This document shows, in pieces, positions 1 through 5,211 of a stretch of 5,211 nucleotides of DNA. Both the position numbers and the translations under genes were made by a program. The DNA lies in NCBI GenBank assembly GCA_023253615.1, contig JALRFZ010000079.1, positions 1 to 5,211 of the forward strand. The letters are read 5' to 3'. Under the pieces are notes generated by a model. That model saw only the letters and a program-made list of their open reading frames with translations. It ran no database searches and was not told the origin of the DNA. How positions within the stretch are numbered: position 1 is the first letter of the stretch; every line of letters begins with the position of its first letter. Source of the stretch: Verrucomicrobiales bacterium (GTDB taxonomy: Bacteria > Verrucomicrobiota > Verrucomicrobiia > Verrucomicrobiales > DEV007).

Positions 1-2142
1 CACCTCGCGGAGCAGTCCGGGATCATCGACCTCGGTGAAATCGACCGCGAGGACGAGCGCCTGCGCGAGATCGACGCGCTGGCTGCGGTGGTAGACGAGC
101 ACCCGCCGAAGATCATACCCGGCCCTCGCCGCCGGATCCTCTTCGGTGAGGAGGCGGAGCTGCTCCTCGGCCTCGGGCGCGGCGGCCGGATCGGCCTCGA
201 GCACGGCGACGAGGACCTTGCGCAGCCGCATCCGCAGCGCCGGGTCGAGGCCACTCTGGGCCAACTGCTGCCTCAGCCCGGCGGCGACCCGGGTGGTGAG
301 AAACTGCCGCTTGCCCAACTCGCAGAGAATGAGGAATCGATCGACCTTTTCCGCGCTCCAGGCACCATCGTCGAATTGATAGCGGTTCAACTCGGTATCA
401 AAGAAACCCGGCAGCGTCTCCAGCGCCCGATGCGCCGCGACCGAGGCCTCGAGCCATTGCGCGTAGCGCGGAGCGGTATCGGCGAGCTCGCGGAAGGCCG
501 CGATGTGGGCACCGGCGGCGTTCGCATCCCCCGCCCGGCCGAGGATCTCGATGAGAAGCAGCCCGAGATCGAATTGACGCGGCTCTCGCGCCAGTTTCGC
601 CTCGACGAGATGGCGGGCGGCATGGGCGAATTGGCTTTCGAGGAGAAAGGTGGCGAAATCGAGCACGTTCTCGACCTCGGCCTCCTCCGGCTGGAGCCAG
701 CGGACCAGTTCCCCGATGGTGGCACCCTGCCCGGCGGCGATGCGGACCTCGGCCAGCTCCCGCGCCACGTCGAGACGGGTCGGATGATTGCGCACATAAC
801 GCTCCAGATAGGACGCGGCGGCGTCGAGCCGCTCGATGCCTCGCAGATAGCGCTGCAACTCGAGGATGCGGGCGGACGCCTCGGCCGGCTCGAGACCGGC
901 GACGACGGTGCGGAAATCCTGCTCGGCGGCGGCGTCACGTCCCAGGGAATACTGGACTTTCACCAGACGGAAGCGCAGATCGAGGCGCGCGGGATCGGCC
1001 TCGAGCCGCTCGGCGAGGAACCGGGCGTAGGCCTCGGAATCGGCGCCCCCCTCCAGCCATTCCAGGGCCCGGCTTTCGAGAAGCGCCGATTTGGACAGGC
1101 GCGTCAGCGCCGCCGTCACCACGGCGATGGCATCGTCGCGACGCTCCACCGCCACCAGCGCCCCGGCGTAATCGAGGGCGGCGGCTTCGCTGCCGGGGTT
1201 CGCGGAATGGGCCTTTTCCAGTTTGTCGAGGTAAGCGGCACGTTCATCCCCGGAGGCGACCGCCTCGAGCCGGAGACTGAGGATCTCCCGCCGGCGCCAG
1301 TGATCGGCGGCGAGACGGACGAGGAGTTGGTCGAGCAGGGCGGCCGCCTCGCTCTTTTTGCCGGTCTGATTCAGCGCCGTCGCCAACATCAGGAGGATCT
1401 CCACCTCGGTCTCGGGATCGGGTTTCGCGCCCCGCGCCCGGGTCAGGGTGGTGATGCTCGTCTCCCAGAAACGGTAGCGCTGCATGAGCCGGGCGAGGCC
1501 CAGCAACTCATCGAGCGGAAGATCGGGCGGAGCGAGCCGCTTCTGGAAATGCCCTTCCGCGAGGACACGGGCCGCCTCCCCTTCGGAGAGCCGCAGCAGT
1601 TGATCGAGCCAATCATTGCGGCGGGTCGGATTTTTCTCGAGGTCGATCGCCCGGGAAAGGGCCTCGGTCGCGCGCGGATCGCCGCGCTCTTCGAGAAAGC
1701 GGAAGAGGGTGAACTGGAGGGGCGCGTAATCGGGATGCAGCGGCACCATCGCGTTCACCGCCTCGTCGGCTTCTTCCCGCTTCACGCGACGCAGCACGCG
1801 GATGAGCACCGTCTTCGCCCCGGCGTCCTCGGGATATTGCTCGATATGGGTGCGGTAAAGGGCGATCAATTCATCCGCCCGGTCCGCTCCCACATAAAGT
1901 TTCACGAGGGACTCGAGCGGCGCATCGAGGAGCGGATCGTAGTGCAGGGTGGTGCGATGCCGCAGCGACTCCGCGGCAAAACGATCCTCGGCACCCGCCT
2001 CCTGCGCCGTCAGGACCGGCGCCACCCCGGCGAGTGCGGCCGTCAGCGCGATCGCCAACGCGAGCACACGGACAATGCCCGGTCGGGCGACCCGATATCC
2101 GGGGCCGCTGGCGCCACTCCACGTTGTCGCGATCCTCCTCAA
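1..2142 (-). CDS. Exported TPR-like helical-repeat protein, partial (C-terminus beyond window)
   Basis: This frame reads 714 codons without a stop from the end of MoxR to the window edge, so the C-terminus is missing. The N-terminus looks like a signal peptide: arginines at residues 2, 3, 17, 20 and 25, then a hydrophobic Ala/Leu core at about 26-46, with likely cleavage near 46-51. The rest is almost all short amphipathic helix pairs with TPR-like spacing (Leu/Ala/Tyr positions, Pro after the second helix). Examples lie at about 75-105, 246-280, 388-418, 425-453, 493-523 and 525-555. No enzyme motif or later membrane segment is visible. Such proteins usually act as protein-interaction scaffolds; here the site would be periplasmic or outer-membrane facing. 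The start is uncertain. TTG at 2142 overlaps the MoxR stop by 4 nt (TTGA) but has no Shine-Dalgarno. In-frame GTG at 2067 would leave almost no charged n-region. A strong GAGGAGG lies between them. TPR assignment is by pattern only. Confidence 0.85.
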   Translation of the reverse strand, partial: MRRIATTWSGASGPGYRVARPGIVRVLALAIALTAALAGVAPVLTAQEAGAEDRFAAESLRHRTTLHYDPLLDAPLESLVKLYVGADRADELIALYRTHIEQYPEDAGAKTVLIRVLRRVKREEADEAVNAMVPLHPDYAPLQFTLFRFLEERGDPRATEALSRAIDLEKNPTRRNDWLDQLLRLSEGEAARVLAEGHFQKRLAPPDLPLDELLGLARLMQRYRFWETSITTLTRARGAKPDPETEVEILLMLATALNQTGKKSEAAALLDQLLVRLAADHWRRREILSLRLEAVASGDERAAYLDKLEKAHSANPGSEAAALDYAGALVAVERRDDAIAVVTAALTRLSKSALLESRALEWLEGGADSEAYARFLAERLEADPARLDLRFRLVKVQYSLGRDAAAEQDFRTVVAGLEPAEASARILELQRYLRGIERLDAAASYLERYVRNHPTRLDVARELAEVRIAAGQGATIGELVRWLQPEEAEVENVLDFATFLLESQFAHAARHLVEAKLAREPRQFDLGLLLIEILGRAGDANAAGAHIAAFRELADTAPRYAQWLEASVAAHRALETLPGFFDTELNRYQFDDGAWSAEKVDRFLILCELGKRQFLTTRVAAGLRQQLAQSGLDPALRMRLRKVLVAVLEADPAAAPEAEEQLRLLTEEDPAARAGYDLRRVLVYHRSQRVDLAQALVLAVDFTEVDDPGLLREV
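2134..2140 (-). promoter_or_regulatory. Strong Shine-Dalgarno-like site at the MoxR/TPR junction
   Basis: GAGGAGG overlaps the MoxR stop codon (TGA, 2141-2139). It is the best ribosome-binding sequence at any gene boundary in the window and should serve the TPR gene. The only standard start codon at suitable distance is GTG at 2122, 11 nt downstream, but that GTG is in a different frame from the long TPR reading frame. In the TPR frame the codon at that distance is ACG (2124-2122). So either initiation is unusual, or the real start is TTG 2142 or GTG 2067, or one base is wrong in the following 50 nt. Confidence 0.5.
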
Positions 2143-3143
2143 GCAGTCACGGCGTTCGAGACCGAGGCGATGACCTCTTCGACGATCTGGTCGACATTGC
2201 GCGACTCGGCCTCGCCCTGGAAATTGAGGATGACCCGGTGCCGCAAGGCCGGCAGGGCGACGCGGCGGACGTCGTCGATCGACACGGCGGTGCGCCCGTC
2301 GAGGGCGCAATGGATGCGCGCACCCCGGATCAGCGCCTGCATCCCGCGCGGACTCGCGCCGTAGCTGACGTACTTGGCGACCTGCGCGGTCTGGCCCTCG
2401 TCGCCCGGATGGGTCGCGAGCACGATGCGGGCGGCGTATTCGTTGACGTGATCGGCGACGGGCACCTCGGAGACGATTTTCTGGAATTCGATCAGCTCGT
2501 CCCCGCCGAGCACCTGACCGAGCTCGGGCAGATCAAAGGCGGAGGTGCGGCGGGAGATCTCGACCAGGGTCGCGCGATCCGGAAAGGGCACGCGCAGCTT
2601 GAAGAGGAAACGATCGGCCTGCGCCTCGGGCAGCGGATAGGTGCCCTCCATCTCCATCGGGTTCTGCGTCGCCATCACGAAGAAGGGCTTCGGCAGGGGC
2701 AGGGTTTCCCCACCGGCGGTGACACCGCCTTCCTGCATCACTTCCAGCAGGGCGGCCTGCGTCTTCGGCGTGGCACGGTTGACCTCGTCAACGAGCACCA
2801 GATTCGCGAAAACGGGCCCTTTTTCAAAATGCATGACGCGGCGTCCCTCCTCGTTTTCGTTCACGATGTGGGTGCCGAGAATGTCGGCGGGCATGAGATC
2901 GGGCGTACACTGGATCCGGCCCGGGGTCAGGCCGAGCACCTTCGAGAGGGTCTGCACGAGAAAGGTCTTGCCCAATCCCGGCACACCTTCGAGGAGGATG
3001 TGCCCCCGCGCGAACACCGCCACCAGCGTATCGGTGAGCAATTCATCATATCCCACGATCGCCTTCTGGATCTCGTCCTTCAGCAGATGAAACCGTTTCT
3101 GGAACCTTTCGAGGTCCCGGCCAAGTTCTTCGTTGTTTCTCAT
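2139..3143 (-). CDS. MoxR-family AAA+ ATPase
   Basis: The 334-residue length is typical of MoxR ATPases, which are cytoplasmic AAA+ hexamers that use ATP hydrolysis to remodel or activate partner proteins, commonly VWA-domain proteins. Visible motifs in order: Walker A GVPGLGKT at 53-60, Walker B VLVDEVNRA at 116-124, sensor 1 ATQNP at 158-162, the EAQADRF segment at 173-179 with a putative arginine finger, and the sensor-2 region GASPRGMQAL at 262-271 (Arg266). A C-terminal helical lid domain follows. All catalytic positions look intact. ATG at 3143 is the start: no alternative start lies upstream before an in-frame TGA at 3176-3174, and Walker A spacing fits. There is no clear Shine-Dalgarno; the 17 nt before the ATG end in a pyrimidine tract. 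It lies 57 nt after the membrane-protein gene and overlaps the TPR gene start. The family is certain; the subfamily and substrate are not, so no symbol is given. Confidence 0.97.
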   Translation of the reverse strand: MRNNEELGRDLERFQKRFHLLKDEIQKAIVGYDELLTDTLVAVFARGHILLEGVPGLGKTFLVQTLSKVLGLTPGRIQCTPDLMPADILGTHIVNENEEGRRVMHFEKGPVFANLVLVDEVNRATPKTQAALLEVMQEGGVTAGGETLPLPKPFFVMATQNPMEMEGTYPLPEAQADRFLFKLRVPFPDRATLVEISRRTSAFDLPELGQVLGGDELIEFQKIVSEVPVADHVNEYAARIVLATHPGDEGQTAQVAKYVSYGASPRGMQALIRGARIHCALDGRTAVSIDDVRRVALPALRHRVILNFQGEAESRNVDQIVEEVIASVSNAVTA

Positions 3144-3160
3144 AGAAAAGGGGGCTCTCG

Positions 3161-3189
3161 GGAGATCCCGCGGTCATGCCGGGATCTCC
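3161..3189 (-). repeat. Perfect inverted repeat (hairpin) in the spacer before MoxR
   Basis: A perfect 10-bp inverted repeat, GGAGATCCCG / CGGGATCTCC, with arms at 3161-3170 and 3180-3189 and a 9-nt loop, fills half of the 57-nt spacer between the membrane-protein stop (3201) and the MoxR ATG (3143). In the mRNA it starts 11 nt after the stop and ends 17 nt before the ATG. It is not followed directly by a U-run: a CCCCCTTTTCT tract comes about 6 nt later, so it is a poor canonical terminator. It could be an intercistronic stabiliser or processing element, a partial attenuator, or a structure that sets MoxR translation. The repeat is seen directly; the function is inference. Confidence 0.6.
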
Positions 3190-3200
3190 GCTCCGCCGGC

Positions 3201-5159
3201 TCACTCGGGGTCGGCTTTCTCGAATTGGGCGCGCAGGGCCGAAAAATACCGCAGCACCTGCTGGCGGCGTGAAAGCGGCAGGGATTGTTCGTCGAGGGCC
3301 TGCTCCTCCACCGCGATGAAGTCGGCCATCACCTCCTGCCGGGAACGGGTCGCCTGTTCGGCGCGGGCTTCGCCTTCGACGCTGCGGACGGTGGAGTCAC
3401 CCTCCTTGCCCGCCTGGGCGAGCACTTCGGCATCGCCGGTGGCCTTGAGCGGATCGGAGGGGGTATCGACGAGCTCGGCCGTGCCCGTGCCCGCCTGGTC
3501 TCCCCCCTGCCCCGATTGGTTCGAGGCCCCGTTGCCCATCGCCAGTCCGGCGCCGGGAGCGGTCTGCCCGGGAGCCATTCCGGGGATCGGGGCGGTCAAC
3601 ATGCCATCCTCGCCTTTCCCATCGCGGGCCTGATCGCTCTGCCCGAGCCCGGAGCCGGATTGCCCGTCGGGCGCCTTTTCACCCGGCACCGGCGCGCTGA
3701 AAGCTTGTTCGCCTTTTCCCTTCCCCTTTTCATTGCCGCCGTCCCCCTGGCCCGGAGCGGCACCGGGGACGGGAGCCTTCTCGCCGTCCTGCTCCCCCGT
3801 TCCGGCCACGGCGGGAGCCGGCACCGTCTGGGTCTCCGGCTGTCCTCCCGGCAAACCGATCCCCGGCTGATCCCCCGGTGCCGTTCCCGGAGCTCCGCTG
3901 TCGATCGACTGAAGCCCTTCCGGAGCGGGTTGTCCGGCGGCCACCGCGGGAGATTGCTCCTCCATCTTCTTCAACTCGCTGCCGCTGATCTCGCCGCCCG
4001 CCTCGCGGAGATTGGCGGCCAGGTCCTCCAGCTTTTCCTTGGCCTCCTCGCGCGCGGCGAGCTCCCGGAAATGTTTGGCCAATTCCTCGAATTCGCGGGC
4101 GGCGGTCTTCGCCTGGGCATCGATGAGCTTGCGGGAAGCGTTTCCGAAGCGCTCGCCGACCGGGCGTGCCTGATCGGCCTCGGTCGCGGCACCGGCGATG
4201 CTCTCGAGAGAGCGCGTGAGACGCTCCTGGATCTGCGAAGTGAGAGCCTCGCCTCCGAGAACGTCCCTCAAGGCGAGGGCCTCGGACGCAGCGGCCTCGG
4301 CCGCCTTGTCGGCGATGAAAAGGGCGAGATCGGAGGTGTCGGAGTGCCGCTCCATCTCCGCCAGCATCTCCGCGGAGGCCCATTCGTTCGATACGAGCCC
4401 CAGCTTCTCGGCGAGCCGCTCGGCGGCGCGGGCGCGCTCCTCAAGAGACTCCAGCATCTCTCCGGCGGTGAGACCTTCGGGATCGGCGAGGGCCTCTGCC
4501 ACCGCATCGACCTCGGCACGGAGTGCTTCGAGCTCCTTCTTCTCCTCCTCGCTGAGCGATTTCATCTCGCCGAGGCGGGTGGCCTCGCGTGCCAGTTCGT
4601 CGGCTTGGAGCCCGGCGGCCTCACGCATTTCCTCGGTCAGCTCGAGCTCGAGCGCATCCGGGAGAGTGCGCCCCCAAGGGGTGAGGGAAAAGAGCAGGGC
4701 AAGCAGCGGTGCGATCCAGAACGTGGCGGTTTTCGGCACCGGCAGGATCGCCGGGACCCCCTCTTTCGCCCGGCCGAGCATGGCACCGGCCCGGGAAAGA
4801 TGGAGCTTTTCCGCCTCGCCCGGCGCCGGACGGTTGAGGAACTCCCAGGCCGAGGAGAAACAATCCTTCCACCCGCCGATCCGGTCGAGCAAGAGCAGCG
4901 CGGCACCCGTACCGGGCAGACGCGAAAAGGCGGAGACCGCCAGCACCACCCCCCAGAGCAGGAGGGCTCCGGCGGCGAGAATCCACTCGTGTTCGCGCCA
5001 CTCCCGGAACAGTCTCACCGCGACGACAGCCGCAACGATGAGCACGGCGGCGACGAGATGGCTCCGCCGCAGCCCCTCGGCGAAGCGCACGTGCGCGAGC
5101 CGGCGACGCACCACGGCGGCGGCGCTCTCATATTCGGAACGTTGGGATTCGGCACTCAC
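3201..5159 (-). CDS. Membrane-anchored acidic coiled-coil protein with Gly/Pro/Gln-rich linker (DUF4175-like architecture)
   Basis: With GTG at 5159 as start, the product is 652 residues (654 from TTG at 5165). An Arg-rich N-terminus precedes two hydrophobic helices at about 35-48 and 59-78. A segment with LLLDRIGGWKDC (about 89-100) and a third helix at about 145-160 follow. Positive-inside reasoning puts the N-terminus in the cytoplasm and the long C-terminal part in the periplasm. Residues 168-403 are Glu/Ala/Arg-rich and helical, probably coiled coil. Residues 404-560 are low-complexity Gly/Pro/Gln/Ala with three PVPG-type repeats. The last 45 residues form a helical end containing LPLSRRQQVLRYFSALR (about 627-643). 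The layout recalls DUF4175/TIGR02302-type proteins and MoxR-neighbouring proteins of Planctomycetota/Verrucomicrobiota, but this is resemblance, not a proven match. No VWA MIDAS, protease or other catalytic motif is seen. The only cysteine is C100. GTG 5159 is preferred because it may overlap an upstream stop as GTGA; no Shine-Dalgarno supports either start. Function is unknown, possibly a scaffold or partner for MoxR. Confidence 0.9.
   Translation of the reverse strand: MSAESQRSEYESAAAVVRRRLAHVRFAEGLRRSHLVAAVLIVAAVVAVRLFREWREHEWILAAGALLLWGVVLAVSAFSRLPGTGAALLLLDRIGGWKDCFSSAWEFLNRPAPGEAEKLHLSRAGAMLGRAKEGVPAILPVPKTATFWIAPLLALLFSLTPWGRTLPDALELELTEEMREAAGLQADELAREATRLGEMKSLSEEEKKELEALRAEVDAVAEALADPEGLTAGEMLESLEERARAAERLAEKLGLVSNEWASAEMLAEMERHSDTSDLALFIADKAAEAAASEALALRDVLGGEALTSQIQERLTRSLESIAGAATEADQARPVGERFGNASRKLIDAQAKTAAREFEELAKHFRELAAREEAKEKLEDLAANLREAGGEISGSELKKMEEQSPAVAAGQPAPEGLQSIDSGAPGTAPGDQPGIGLPGGQPETQTVPAPAVAGTGEQDGEKAPVPGAAPGQGDGGNEKGKGKGEQAFSAPVPGEKAPDGQSGSGLGQSDQARDGKGEDGMLTAPIPGMAPGQTAPGAGLAMGNGASNQSGQGGDQAGTGTAELVDTPSDPLKATGDAEVLAQAGKEGDSTVRSVEGEARAEQATRSRQEVMADFIAVEEQALDEQSLPLSRRQQVLRYFSALRAQFEKADPE
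3480..3950 (-). repeat. Low-complexity coding segment with three PVPG-type repeats
   Basis: Inside the membrane-protein gene about 157 codons encode a Gly/Pro/Gln/Ala/Asp-rich, probably disordered linker. Three related units stand out: KAPVPGAAPGQ (3747-3779), SAPVPGEKAPDGQ (3660-3698) and TAPIPGMAPGQ (3564-3596). Their first alanines are 27 and 34 residues apart. The common form is (K/S/T)-A-P-(V/I)-P-G followed by AP-x-Q or similar. The stretches between them are rich in GQGxG and KGKG. The units are degenerate at DNA level, so this is not a recent tandem duplication. It could be a flexible periplasmic spacer or a set of short binding motifs. Confidence 0.6.
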
Positions 5160-5211
5160 GGGCAATCGCGGTAAAATCGTCGGTGGGATCGCTCAATTGA
5201 GTCCCGAGAGG
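5156..5211 (-). other. Possible 3' end of an upstream co-transcribed gene
   Basis: The 50 or so bases before the membrane-protein gene contain no recognisable promoter and are open in all three minus frames from the edge for a short distance, ending at TGA 5195-5193, TGA 5158-5156 or TGA 5130-5128. The middle option would give a 4-nt GTGA overlap with the GTG start at 5159, matching the compact overlap at the MoxR/TPR junction. The third would overlap by 32 nt. Too little is present to choose a frame or name a product. The coordinates given are those of the GTGA option. Confidence 0.25.

Noticed and set aside
387..938. 183-codon minus-strand frame beginning MTPPPSRIS
   Set aside because: It is a shifted frame of the TPR gene, extremely rich in Ser, Arg and Pro, as expected for an out-of-frame reading of GC-rich coding DNA.
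1871..2122. 83-codon minus-strand frame from GTG 2122 as a separate small gene
   Set aside because: Its start has a good Shine-Dalgarno, but its translation is a Gly/Arg/Cys shadow of the TPR signal peptide and early mature region. The start itself is discussed as a possible true start joined by a one-base shift.
88..2364. 758-codon open frame on the plus strand
   Set aside because: Over the TPR gene it lies in exact codon register with the minus-strand frame, so it is open only because the real gene avoids TTA, CTA and TCA codons. It then runs out of register into the certain MoxR gene. Its Arg/Gly/Pro/His-rich translation shows no recognisable domain.
3151..3189. Rho-independent terminator between the membrane-protein gene and MoxR
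   Set aside because: The stem is good, but the U-rich part does not follow it directly and is interrupted and short. The downstream genes also look co-transcribed. It is kept as a hairpin only.
2034..3272. 412-codon open frame on the plus strand
   Set aside because: It is in codon register antisense to MoxR, whose Walker and sensor motifs prove the minus strand is coding. The translation is compositionally odd and has no motif.
3730..4383. 217-codon minus-strand frame inside the membrane-protein gene
   Set aside because: It is a shifted frame with high Arg/Gly content and no domain. It falls fully inside a well-supported gene.
3285..5174. 629-codon open frame on the plus strand
   Set aside because: It mirrors the membrane-protein gene in exact codon register over nearly its whole length. 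The minus frame shows membrane helices, an acidic helical domain and a structured C-terminus, while the plus product looks like random Gly/Arg/Leu-rich sequence. A true overlapping gene is not supported.
5192..5201. 10-bp palindrome CTCAATTGAG as an operator
   Set aside because: It is a single short palindrome with no second copy and no promoter elements nearby. It may simply lie in the end of an upstream gene.

Overview
The window is about 5.2 kb of GC-rich DNA (by eye roughly two-thirds G+C), and it is coding almost end to end on the minus strand. Transcription runs from high to low coordinates. The order is a large membrane-anchored coiled-coil protein (5159 to 3201), a MoxR-family AAA+ ATPase (3143 to 2139), and a long exported helical-repeat (TPR-like) protein that starts at about 2142 and runs off the left edge still open. 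I see no RNA genes, CRISPR arrays, insertion sequences or phage genes.

The organism cannot be named with certainty. The GC richness, the acidic and Gly/Pro/Gln-rich membrane protein next to MoxR, the secreted TPR protein and mostly weak Shine-Dalgarno sites would fit a Gram-negative bacterium of the Verrucomicrobiota/Planctomycetota type. That placement is inference from style and gene content, not from a marker gene.

Region by region: 5211-5160 probably holds the last codons of another minus-strand gene, in a frame I cannot fix. 5159-3201 encodes a three-helix membrane protein with a long acidic helical segment, a low-complexity linker carrying three PVPG-type repeats and a short conserved-looking C-terminal helix. 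3200-3144 is a 57-nt spacer with a perfect 10-bp hairpin. 3143-2139 is MoxR. The MoxR stop overlaps the start region of the TPR gene, which fills 2142-1.

Tight spacing and common strand suggest one operon. MoxR ATPases are known as cytoplasmic AAA+ chaperone-like proteins that work with VWA-domain partners, often on envelope or periplasmic systems. Here the two visible neighbours are an inner-membrane protein with a large, probably periplasmic, tail and an exported TPR protein, so an envelope-remodelling or envelope-assembly role is a reasonable inference. No VWA, DUF58 or transglutaminase partner lies in the window, and MoxR is not the first gene, which departs from the usual MoxR-DUF58-Bat order. 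Long open frames on the plus strand are codon-register shadows and are not annotated.
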